In this document: positions 18,264-26,939 of the stretch, piece after piece | Layout of the letters: each line of letters opens with the position of its first letter | Numbering within the stretch: position 1 is the stretch's first letter | Assembly (NCBI RefSeq): GCF_032051575.1 | Contig: NZ_DAMBYD010000002.1 | Coordinates: 1-64,000 of the forward strand | Length of the DNA: 64,000 nt | Direction of reading: 5' to 3' | Source: Aminipila sp032051575 | GTDB taxonomy: Bacteria > Bacillota > Clostridia > Peptostreptococcales > Anaerovoracaceae | Notes under the pieces: generated by a model | Databases searched by the model: none | What the model was told of the DNA's origin: nothing | The model's input: the letters and a program-made list of their open reading frames with translations, nothing else | Position numbers and translations under genes: made by a program

Positions 18264-19955
18264 TTATAATTGACGCATATAGAGAAAGGATTGCAATAAG
18301 TTCAGAGTGCCATATCCCCACTGTGGATTTGGGTATGAAATCACATCATTTCGCCTACACCCACGAATTAGATAAGCTCGGATTAAAGGGGTACTAAATC
18401 CTAAATCGTTTCCTTCTACAATTCCCCATTGAAGCATCAATGCGCATGCACCAGCAGTAATAGCAGTGGCAACACTTGTGCCATCCATAGTGCCATAACC
18501 AGTGGGATAGAATCCACCTACCTGATAACCTGGAGCCACTAAATCAGGAACATTAGCTTCTACTCTGGTGGGCCCCCAGGAAGATTTGGGGTAGAGGCTG
18601 TCACGAAGGCTGTTATAAGCACCGCAGCGTATGGCTCCGAAAGCAGTGGCAGGGGAGGTAACGGTGTTATAAGGATTAGGGGATAAAAATTCAACAGTAG
18701 GTGATACAAAACCCGTAAGTGGCAGCCATGCGTGGATTCTGCCGTCTATAATGATGTCACCATAAACAGTAACGGTCCAAACACCTGCACTAGCATTTCG
18801 TATTCTAACGATAGTCACCTGATCCCCACTGCCTTCAAGTGGATAGAAATAGGTAATGCGTATTTCAGAAGGCTCCAGTACAAGCTGGGTTGTAAATGTG
18901 CTTCCTGATTTGGCAGGAACACGGTTTACCAGTTCACCTGTGGGTGAACGCACTGATGCAGAAATCCGGTCACAAATTCTATTGGTAATCATAATAAACA
19001 GATTACTGCCACTTTCCCCCACTTTTATGTCTATGTTCTGGGGCGCTCCTTCTTCAGAAAACTGCTGAAAAAAGTGGTGTTTTGCCTGACTTTCATTACC
19101 CACAGAGATACAGGTACAGACTCCAGGGATGTTACAGGTATAATATAAATATTCCTCAAGAGCGCCAAAACCATCATGACTGTCATAATTTGATCCAAGT
19201 CCAATACATATGACTACTGGACGTTTAAGTTCTTTAGATTTTTTTAAAATATATTGAATTCCAAGCATTACAGAAGAAGATTCAAAAGCATTTTCCTGCT
19301 CCACTGGAACAAGATATCGATCCAAATAAAAAGGATATGCTTTTTTTAATTTCACCATGATTATTTCAGAATCGGGTGCGGCACCTATAAAATCACCAAC
19401 AGAACGTCCTGCTGCCACAGAAGCTAAAAAAGTACCGTGACCTGATGCATCTCTATGAGGGAGAACCTCATAAGGAGTATCAGAAGTCAGAGCCGCGTTA
19501 ATTTGTTCATTTGTATATTCTGTACCCAGAGGAAAACCAGCAGGTGGAGTTCCGGGTATACTCTGGTCATATATGTATTTGATTTTACTGGTACCGTCCT
19601 CATATTTAAAAACCTCTTGTGTATAGTCGATACCAGTATCCACAAAGGCCATTAAGACATTTCCACCATTGAGATTCAGGTAAGGCTGCTGCTGAATGGG
19701 AATGATGCCAGCAGCTTCCAAGCTTTCCTGGTCTGTCAATCCAAGAATGTTTGAAACATTATTGATATAGTCTGAGCCCATATATTCAATCATTTCTGTC
19801 AAATTCGCTATCCTTACATAGCAGAGGATATAGGTATCTGCAATAGTCTGAGTAGTAATTAATCCTGGATGTTCCAGTATAAAACGTTCATAATAGGAAC
19901 CTTTTCGTATGGTAAAGTCAACAACATCTGGTGAATATAGAATATCGCCATTCAC
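18264..19955 (-). CDS. Csp-type subtilisin-like germination protease, paralog 4 of 8
   Basis: A 563-residue S8 protease of the Csp group with intact D106, H173 and S494. It is the only paralog with IIPIQQQ instead of IIQVQQQ at the prodomain border and with VLMAFVDTG instead of VLIGFVDTG around the catalytic Asp. GTG start after GGAGGTG. The 21-bp gap to the next gene is the shortest in the array. Confidence 0.87.
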   Translation of the reverse strand: MNGDILYSPDVVDFTIRKGSYYERFILEHPGLITTQTIADTYILCYVRIANLTEMIEYMGSDYINNVSNILGLTDQESLEAAGIIPIQQQPYLNLNGGNVLMAFVDTGIDYTQEVFKYEDGTSKIKYIYDQSIPGTPPAGFPLGTEYTNEQINAALTSDTPYEVLPHRDASGHGTFLASVAAGRSVGDFIGAAPDSEIIMVKLKKAYPFYLDRYLVPVEQENAFESSSVMLGIQYILKKSKELKRPVVICIGLGSNYDSHDGFGALEEYLYYTCNIPGVCTCISVGNESQAKHHFFQQFSEEGAPQNIDIKVGESGSNLFIMITNRICDRISASVRSPTGELVNRVPAKSGSTFTTQLVLEPSEIRITYFYPLEGSGDQVTIVRIRNASAGVWTVTVYGDIIIDGRIHAWLPLTGFVSPTVEFLSPNPYNTVTSPATAFGAIRCGAYNSLRDSLYPKSSWGPTRVEANVPDLVAPGYQVGGFYPTGYGTMDGTSVATAITAGACALMLQWGIVEGNDLGFSTPLIRAYLIRGCRRNDVISYPNPQWGYGTLNLLQSFLYMRQL

Positions 19956-19997
19956 GAAAATGCACCTCCAGTTTGGGTATATAAAAGCAACAGATTG

Positions 19998-21686
19998 TTA
20001 TAATTCGCGCATATAAAAAAAAGTTTGTAGTAAGTTCAAGGTTCCAAATCCCCATTGTGGACTAGGATAGTCCATTACATCAGTACGGCGGCAGCCTCGA
20101 ATCAAATAAGCTCTGATTAAAGGTGAGCTAAAGCCTAAATCATTACCTTCCACAATCCCCCATTGAAGCATTAATGCACAGGCACCAGAGGTAATGGCAG
20201 TAGCTGCACTTGTACCGTCCATAAAGCCATAGCCAGTGGGATAGAAGCCGCCTATCTGGTAACCAGGAGCTACAAAATCAGGTAAATCTAGAGGTAATCT
20301 GGTAGCACCCCAGGAGGAATTAGGATAGAGGCTGTTACGAATACTATTGTAAGCACCACAGCTTATACCTCCAGGAGCATTGCCAGGGGATGTAATGGTG
20401 TTATAGGGAGTTGATGATAAAAATTCAACAGTAGGTGAAACGAAACCTGTTAGGGGTAACCAGGCATTAATGCTGCCTTCTAAAACGATGTCACCATAAA
20501 CAGTAATCGTCCAGATACCTGGAGTAGCGTCTAGTATTCTTACTATAGTAAGCTGGTCCCCGCTGCCTCCAATGGGATAGTAATATGAGATGTTAACTTT
20601 AGAACGCTCAAGCACAAGCTGTGTTGTAAAAGTATAGCCCGATTTGGCAGGAACACGGCTCACCAGTTCACCTGTAGGAGAACGTACAGATACTGAAACT
20701 ATATCACTTATTGTATTTGTAACAACAACAAATATGTCCCCAGCTCTTTCGCCAACCTTTATGTCGATGTTTTCAGGTTTCCCATCCGTAGATAATTGTT
20801 GAAAGTAATGATGTCTTGCCTGGCTTTCGTTCCCAACTGCGAGGCATAGACAGATCCCTGGATTGTTAGAAATATTATATAAATATTCTTCAAGAATTCC
20901 ATATCCATCATGACTGTCATAATTTGAACCTAGTCCGATGTTTATAACTACTGGACGGTCAAGTTCCTTTGCTTTCTGTAAAATATATTCCACTCCAAGC
21001 ATAACGGATGTAGAAGAAAAAGCATTTTCCTGTTCCACTGGAACACAGAAACTGTCAAGGTAAAAAGGATAGGATTTCTTTAGCTTCACCATGATGATTT
21101 CAGAATCGGGGGCAGCACCTATAAAATTACCAACAGGGCGTCCTGCTGCTACTGAGGCTATGAATGTGCCATGTCCTGCAACATCCAGGTGCGGAACGAT
21201 TTCATAAGGGGTATCAGATGCAAGAGCCGCGTTAATTTGCTCATTTGTATATTCTGTACCCAGAGGAAAACCAGTAGGCGGATTTCCAGGAATACTCTGA
21301 TCATATATATATTTAATCTTACTGGTACCGTCTTCATATTGAAAAACTTCCTGCGTATAGTCAATGCCAGTATCCACGAAGCCAATCAGCACATTGCTAC
21401 CTTTGAGGCTCAGGTAAGGCTGCTGCTGGACCTGTATGATGCCAGCGGACTCCAGACTTGCTCGATCCAGAAGTCCCAGAACGGTTGGGATGCTATTTAT
21501 ATAGTCATTACCCATATAAGCAGTCATTTCTGTGAAATCTTTTATTTTTGCATAACATATTATATATATACCAATAGAGTGACTAGCAATAAGCCCTGGG
21601 TGCTGTAGTATAAGTGGTGCGTAATAGGAGCCTTTTCGTATCATAAAATCTACAACATCTGGAGCATATAAGATATCGTCATTCAA
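19998..21686 (-). CDS. Csp-type subtilisin-like germination protease, paralog 3 of 8
   Basis: A 562-residue S8 protease of the Csp group; triad at D105, H172 and S493 (MDGTSAATA). It shares QSIPGNPP at about 130 with the two promoter-proximal paralogs, against QSIPGTPP or LSIPGTPP in the distal five. The start is TTG, with AGGAGGTG 7 bases upstream. The prodomain has the one-residue deletion also seen in paralog 5. Confidence 0.87.
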   Translation of the reverse strand: MNDDILYAPDVVDFMIRKGSYYAPLILQHPGLIASHSIGIYIICYAKIKDFTEMTAYMGNDYINSIPTVLGLLDRASLESAGIIQVQQQPYLSLKGSNVLIGFVDTGIDYTQEVFQYEDGTSKIKYIYDQSIPGNPPTGFPLGTEYTNEQINAALASDTPYEIVPHLDVAGHGTFIASVAAGRPVGNFIGAAPDSEIIMVKLKKSYPFYLDSFCVPVEQENAFSSTSVMLGVEYILQKAKELDRPVVINIGLGSNYDSHDGYGILEEYLYNISNNPGICLCLAVGNESQARHHYFQQLSTDGKPENIDIKVGERAGDIFVVVTNTISDIVSVSVRSPTGELVSRVPAKSGYTFTTQLVLERSKVNISYYYPIGGSGDQLTIVRILDATPGIWTITVYGDIVLEGSINAWLPLTGFVSPTVEFLSSTPYNTITSPGNAPGGISCGAYNSIRNSLYPNSSWGATRLPLDLPDFVAPGYQIGGFYPTGYGFMDGTSAATAITSGACALMLQWGIVEGNDLGFSSPLIRAYLIRGCRRTDVMDYPSPQWGFGTLNLLQTFFYMREL

Positions 21687-21732
21687 GTAAATACACCTCC
21701 TGTTTAAATATATTACAAGATTACCTATAGTA

Positions 21733-23424
21733 TTATAATCGGCGCATAAGAATAAATGACTGCATTAAGTTCAAGGCACCATATCCCCATTGCACATTAG
21801 GATATGTTATTAAATCACTACGGCTGCAGCCACGAATCAGATATGCCCTAATTATAGGGGTGTTAAATCCCAAATCATTACCTTCCACAATTCCCCATTG
21901 AAGCATCAATGCACAGGCCCCGGAGGTAATGGCTGTAGACACACTAGTACCGTCCATAGTGCCATAGCCGGTCGGATAGAAGCCGCCGACCCGGTAGCCG
22001 GGAGCTACAAAATCAGGCACATTTGGAGAGTGCCTGGTAGGACCCCAGGAGGAATTGGGATAGAGGCTGTTATTCATGCTATTATAGGCGCCACAGCGAA
22101 TAGGACCCAGATTGATGGCAGGAGATGTAATCGTGGTATACGGGGAAAACGACAAAAATTCAACCGTAGGAGAAACGAAACCTGTCAGCGGTAACCAGGC
22201 ATTAATGTTGCCGTCTATAATAATGTCACCATAAACCGTAATGGTCCATACGCCTGGAGTAGCATCTCGTATCCTGACCACAGTAGCTTGATTTCCGCTG
22301 CCTCCAACGGGGAAGTAATAGGAAACGCTCACCAGGGAACGCTCAAGCACAAGCTGGGTTGTGAAAGTACGTCCCGCCTTGGCAGGAACGCGGCTTATCA
22401 GCTCACCAGTAGGCGAACGTACAGCTACCGAAATTCTGTCAGAATATTTATTTGTAACAATGATGAATATGTCTCCTGCATTTTGCCCTGCTTTAAAGTC
22501 TATGTTAATAGGCGCCCCTTTTTGAGCCATCTGTTGAAAAAAGTGGTGTCTGGCCTGGCTTTCGTTCCCAACTGATATACATGTGCACACCCCAGGTATA
22601 CTACACGTATTGAATAAATAGTCTTCAAGAAGTGACTCTCCATCATGACTATCATAATTTGAGCCAAGCCCGATACATATAACTACTGGACGGTTCAGTT
22701 CCTCTGATTTCTGTAAAATATACTCTACGCCTAGCATAACAGACGAGGAGCCATAAGCGTTTTCCTGTTCCAGTGGAACACAATAGGTATTAAGGTAAAA
22801 AGGGTATGCTTTTTTGAGTTTTACCATAATGATTTCTGCATCAGGTGCAGCACCTATATAATCATCAACAGGGCGCCCTGCCGCCACAGATGCTAAAAAT
22901 GTGCCATGACCTTCTGCATCAGTATGAGGGACAATTTCATAGGGGTTTTCAGAAGCCAAAGCAGCGTTAATTTGTTCATTTGTATATTCTGTACCAAGAG
23001 GAAATCCAACTGGTGGATTTCCAGGAATACTCTGATCATATATGTATTTAATTTTACTTGTTCCATCCTCATATTGAAAAACCTTCTGGGTATAGTCAAT
23101 ACCAGTATCTACAAAGCCAATCAAAACGTTACTGCCAGTCAGATTCAGGTAAGGCTGCTGCTGGACCTGAATGATGCCTGAGTCCTCTAAACTTGCTTGA
23201 TCTGTAAGCCCAAAAACATTTGAAAGACTATTTATAAAATCAGCACCCATATAGCTCATCATTTGTGTAAAGTCATTTAGTCGTACGTAGCATATGGTAT
23301 AGGTATCTGCAACTGTGTGACTAGTGATTAGGCCGGGGTGTTCCAGTATATATGGGGCGTAATAGGCATTTTTTTTTATAGTAAAATCAACAATATCTGG
23401 GGAGTATAAAATGTCATCATTCAT
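21733..23424 (-). CDS. Csp-type subtilisin-like germination protease, paralog 2 of 8
   Basis: A 563-residue S8 protease of the Csp group with intact D106, H173 and S494 (DGTSVSTAITSG). It is the only member of the array with an ATG start (MNDDILYSPD); its ribosome-binding site reads GGAGGTACC. It is somewhat more diverged in the insert region (FSFSPYTT, INNSLYPNSSWG-like stretch) and ends in LMRRL rather than YMREL. Confidence 0.87.
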   Translation of the reverse strand: MNDDILYSPDIVDFTIKKNAYYAPYILEHPGLITSHTVADTYTICYVRLNDFTQMMSYMGADFINSLSNVFGLTDQASLEDSGIIQVQQQPYLNLTGSNVLIGFVDTGIDYTQKVFQYEDGTSKIKYIYDQSIPGNPPVGFPLGTEYTNEQINAALASENPYEIVPHTDAEGHGTFLASVAAGRPVDDYIGAAPDAEIIMVKLKKAYPFYLNTYCVPLEQENAYGSSSVMLGVEYILQKSEELNRPVVICIGLGSNYDSHDGESLLEDYLFNTCSIPGVCTCISVGNESQARHHFFQQMAQKGAPINIDFKAGQNAGDIFIIVTNKYSDRISVAVRSPTGELISRVPAKAGRTFTTQLVLERSLVSVSYYFPVGGSGNQATVVRIRDATPGVWTITVYGDIIIDGNINAWLPLTGFVSPTVEFLSFSPYTTITSPAINLGPIRCGAYNSMNNSLYPNSSWGPTRHSPNVPDFVAPGYRVGGFYPTGYGTMDGTSVSTAITSGACALMLQWGIVEGNDLGFNTPIIRAYLIRGCSRSDLITYPNVQWGYGALNLMQSFILMRRL

Positions 23425-23466
23425 AAAAAGGTACCTCCAGTTCGGATATATACAAGCATAGGGTCT

Positions 23467-25158
23467 TTACAATTCACGCATATAAAAAAACGACTGCATT
23501 AAGTTTAAGGTGCCAAATCCCCATTGAGGATTTGGATATTCCAATAAATCACTACGGCTGCAGCCACGAATCAGATAAGCTTTAATTAAAGGGGTACAAA
23601 ACCCAAAATCATTTCCTTCTGTAAATGCCCATTGAAGCAGTAGAGCGCAAGCACCAGAGGTGATGGCGGTGGCAACACTTGTTCCATCCATGGTCCCATA
23701 ACCAGTAGGATAGAATCCACCTACCTGATAGCCAGGGGCTAATAAATCAGGGGCGCCAGATTCTAATCTGGTAGGTCCCCAGGAGGATTTGGGGTAGAGA
23801 CTGTTACGGAGGCTGTTGTAAGCGCCGCAGTGTATCAGGCCGTACCCGGCAGAAGGTGATACAATGGTGCTGAAAGGGTTTGATGATAAAAATTCAACAG
23901 AAGGCGAAACAAAACCAGTTAATGGCAGCCAGGCATTAATTCTTCCATCTATGATGATATCCCCGTAGGCAGTTATCGTCCAAACCCCGTGAGCAGCGTC
24001 CCGGATTTTTATTAAGGTGACCTGATCCCCACTGCCTTCAACTGGAAAATAATATTCAATGGTTAATTGGGAGGGTTCAAGAACGAGCCTGGTTGTAAAC
24101 GTATATGCCGCTTTGGCGGGTATGCGGCCAATAAGCTCTCCTGCTGGAGAGCGGACAGATACAGAAATTCGGTCGCAAATTCTGTTTGTAATAACAACAA
24201 ATATATCTCCAGCATTTTCGCCTACCTTTATATCAATATTTTCAGGTGTCCCCTCCTGGGAAAACTGTTGAAAGTAGTGATGTCTTGCCTGGCTTTCGTT
24301 ACCTACCGCAGCACATACACAAATTCCCGGGATATTAGAAACATTAAATAAATATTCTTCAAGAGGTCCGAAGCCATCATGGCTGTCATAATTTGAGCCA
24401 AGCCCAAAACATATAACTACAGGGCGGTTAAGTTCCACAGATTTCTCAATGATATATTCAACCCCAAGCATCGCAGAGGAAGTTTCAAAAGCATTTTCCT
24501 GTTCTGCTGGCACTGCAAATCGGTCAAGATAAAAAGGGTATGCTTTTTTGAGTTTTACCATGATTATTTCAGAATCCGGGGCCGCACCTATGAAGTCACC
24601 AACAGAACGTCCTGCCGATACAGACGCTAAAAATGTACCATGACCAGAGGTGTCCCTATGTGGTACCATTTCGTAAGGGGTATCGGAGGTTAGGGCGGCA
24701 TTGATTTGTTCATTTGTATATTCTGTGCCAAGGGGAAAACCAATTGGTGGATTTCCAGGTATACTTTGATCATATATATATTTGATTTTGCTGGTACCAT
24801 CTTCATATTTAAAGATATCCTGCGTATAATCAATACCAGTATCCACAAAGCCAATCAGTACATCTCTGCCATTAAGGTTTAGGTTAGGCTGCTGTTGAAC
24901 TTGTATAATTCCAGCAGATTCCAGACTTTCTTGATCTAAAAGCCCTAAAACATTTGGGATACTATTTATATAGTCGGTCCCCATATATTTTCCCATCTCT
25001 AAATAGTCCTTTAACTTTGCATAGCATAGTATAAATGTATCCTTTATAGTATGAGTAGTTATAAGGCCGGGGTGTTCTAATATGAAATTATCATAATAAG
25101 AATCTTTCCTTATGATAAAGTCTACAATGTCCTGTGAATATAGGATATCGTCACTCAC
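23467..25158 (-). CDS. Csp-type subtilisin-like germination protease, paralog 1 of 8 (operon-proximal)
   Basis: A 563-residue S8 protease of the Csp group: prodomain about 1-90, D106, H173, oxyanion N287, S494. The GTG start overlaps the TGA stop of the upstream divergent subtilase (sequence GTGA, 4-base overlap), so the two are translationally coupled. This links the eight-gene array to the ninth protease as one operon. Function inferred from family: activation of pro-SleC or germinant perception. Confidence 0.87.
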   Translation of the reverse strand: MSDDILYSQDIVDFIIRKDSYYDNFILEHPGLITTHTIKDTFILCYAKLKDYLEMGKYMGTDYINSIPNVLGLLDQESLESAGIIQVQQQPNLNLNGRDVLIGFVDTGIDYTQDIFKYEDGTSKIKYIYDQSIPGNPPIGFPLGTEYTNEQINAALTSDTPYEMVPHRDTSGHGTFLASVSAGRSVGDFIGAAPDSEIIMVKLKKAYPFYLDRFAVPAEQENAFETSSAMLGVEYIIEKSVELNRPVVICFGLGSNYDSHDGFGPLEEYLFNVSNIPGICVCAAVGNESQARHHYFQQFSQEGTPENIDIKVGENAGDIFVVITNRICDRISVSVRSPAGELIGRIPAKAAYTFTTRLVLEPSQLTIEYYFPVEGSGDQVTLIKIRDAAHGVWTITAYGDIIIDGRINAWLPLTGFVSPSVEFLSSNPFSTIVSPSAGYGLIHCGAYNSLRNSLYPKSSWGPTRLESGAPDLLAPGYQVGGFYPTGYGTMDGTSVATAITSGACALLLQWAFTEGNDFGFCTPLIKAYLIRGCSRSDLLEYPNPQWGFGTLNLMQSFFYMREL

Positions 25159-26882
25159 GAAAATGCACCTCCCGCCTGATTGTATTCAACAAGTAAATCC
25201 ATGGTATTGCATAAGCTTAAAGTGCCATATCCCCATATTGGATTTTGATAGGTAATGTTAGTAGATCTTTCTGCACCTTTCCATAAAAATGCTTTTATCC
25301 GTTGTCCGTAAAGAAACGGATCATTACCACGAAGCAGACCCCACTCCATCATTAATGCAGCAGAACCTGTAACAAAAGGCGCAGCAACGCTAGTGCCAGT
25401 AAAGACATCATAGCCTCCACCTGTGCGAGTGGTAAGGATATCTACAGCCGGTGCTACTAAATCAGGTTTGATAAAGTCTATATTCCTTATAGTCCCTTGG
25501 CCTGTAAAATCAGCGATGCTATTGAGCGTTGAATTATATCCTCCTACTGATATGACATTTTGCGCAGTTGCAGGGAGAGTAATAGTGTTTGTTACAGCTG
25601 GTCGCAGAAAGGACGTATTTTGACCCACTTCTTCTAAACTGGGAAGCCACATATCAAATAATCCGTAGGAAATTTCCACGCCACGTACTCTGATGCTCCA
25701 TAAACCTCCTGATATGGGTTTGCTAACACCTCTAAATAAAATATATATTTCTTGTTCTGGATTATAATGATTAGGCTGACCATATAAAACAGAGACAAGT
25801 ACGTCGTCTAAAGTGAACCGGGTGACACGCTGTAACGGGGTTATTATGCCTGTAGATCTGCCACTTGGTGAAATAACCTCAAAATACATTGTGTCAACAA
25901 AATTTTTCCATATAGTCATGTAAAGCCTCGGAATGTTGTCTGAAATAGAAAACTCAACCGTATCCATAGCCCCTTGGGTCAGTACTTTGCTATAATGATG
26001 ACCTGAAGAACCTTCGTTTCCTGCAGCAACAGTAATGCTGGATCTCCAGCGCTGCGACACATTGGTTAGATAATTTTCAAAAAGAGAGTTGCCCAAATGA
26101 GAGCCGTTACTTGTTCCATAGCTTATATTGATGGAAACTGGCATATTTAGTTGCTGGGCTTTATCTGAAATGTATTTAGCAGCTCTCATAATCTCGGTAG
26201 TTCGAGTAAAAGAAGCGCTTCCTTTATGTCCTAATTTCACGACGATTAGGGAAGCATTGGGAGCAACCCCTCTTTCAACGCCATCAGAAGAGTTTCCATT
26301 TCCTGCCGCAATTCCAGCTACTGCTGTGCCATGACCCACATAGTCGGTACTAGGGACGTATGTATAAGGGGTATCGCTGTCTAGAGCTTCATCAATTTGT
26401 GTTTTGGTAAATTCAGACCCATTTCTAAAGCCTTCAGGTGGAGCCCCGTCTAGAGTCTGATCCCATAAAAATAATATCCGAGTTGTTTCATCTTGATTTT
26501 GGAAGTCAGGATGTGTGTAGTCGATGCCAGAGTCGATGATACCAATTAAAATACCATCCCCGGTTAACCCAAAGGAGTTCTGCCTCTGCACTTGGGAAAT
26601 ACAGGAACTCTCTAAATTTTTACGCAGAAAATAAGTAAGATTTTTAGGCAATTCGATGTATTCGATTTGGTCATAACCATAAAGCTGTTCTAAGTTTTTT
26701 AATGATATAGTAAAAATGGCATAATTCGTATCCAGTATTTCTACAAAGGCATCAAGCGCAGCTCCGACTGCCAGCACATCTCCACTGTATTTTACGATAA
26801 CTTCAATAAGGTCCCCTTCACTGGATTCATCTGATTCGAATCGTGTAAGCTGGTCAATTGGAATAAAAGGTGAGCGGATCAT
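25155..26882 (-). CDS. Divergent Csp-type subtilisin-like protease (first gene of the operon)
   Basis: A 575-residue S8 protease, clearly distinct from the eight paralogs. Its prodomain is longer (about 1-101, ending in SQVQRQ). Triad: D117 (IIDSGIDYTH), H184 (GHGTAVAG), N289 (AAGNEG), S498 in the canonical FTGTSVAAPFVTG. The ATG at 26882 is preferred because GAAGG lies 8 bases upstream; the ATG at 26888 is only about 2 bases from it. It begins 57 bp from the sleC start in the opposite direction. It may represent the ancestral, general pro-SleC protease (CspB-like), the others being lineage-specific copies; that is inference. Confidence 0.85.
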   Translation of the reverse strand: MIRSPFIPIDQLTRFESDESSEGDLIEVIVKYSGDVLAVGAALDAFVEILDTNYAIFTISLKNLEQLYGYDQIEYIELPKNLTYFLRKNLESSCISQVQRQNSFGLTGDGILIGIIDSGIDYTHPDFQNQDETTRILFLWDQTLDGAPPEGFRNGSEFTKTQIDEALDSDTPYTYVPSTDYVGHGTAVAGIAAGNGNSSDGVERGVAPNASLIVVKLGHKGSASFTRTTEIMRAAKYISDKAQQLNMPVSINISYGTSNGSHLGNSLFENYLTNVSQRWRSSITVAAGNEGSSGHHYSKVLTQGAMDTVEFSISDNIPRLYMTIWKNFVDTMYFEVISPSGRSTGIITPLQRVTRFTLDDVLVSVLYGQPNHYNPEQEIYILFRGVSKPISGGLWSIRVRGVEISYGLFDMWLPSLEEVGQNTSFLRPAVTNTITLPATAQNVISVGGYNSTLNSIADFTGQGTIRNIDFIKPDLVAPAVDILTTRTGGGYDVFTGTSVAAPFVTGSAALMMEWGLLRGNDPFLYGQRIKAFLWKGAERSTNITYQNPIWGYGTLSLCNTMDLLVEYNQAGGAFS

Positions 26883-26939
26883 AGACATTACCTTCTTTCA
26901 TAAAGCATATACATATTATATTTGGGAGGGGTGTAAAAT

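Larger units (their letters stand above)
11358..25158 (-). repeat. Tandem array of eight paralogous Csp-type subtilase genes
   Basis: Eight consecutive genes of 1689 or 1692 bp, all on the minus strand, separated by 21-54 bp and each introduced by nearly the same ribosome-binding stretch (GGAGGTG, then 7 bases, then the start codon). Catalytic and C-terminal regions are highly conserved; the first 90 residues vary most. No terminator is visible between them, so with the divergent ninth gene upstream they look like one operon of about 15.5 kb. Confidence 0.85.

Noticed and set aside
21171..21608. Long plus-strand frames opposite the csp genes (for example 145 codons here)
   Set aside because: They recur at the same place opposite several paralogs, lack ribosome-binding sites and mirror conserved protease codons.
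26889..26939. Sporulation sigma-factor promoters between csp and sleC (CATATACATAT)
   Set aside because: The 51-bp gap contains sigma-E/sigma-G-like strings, but none with a convincing -35 at proper spacing.
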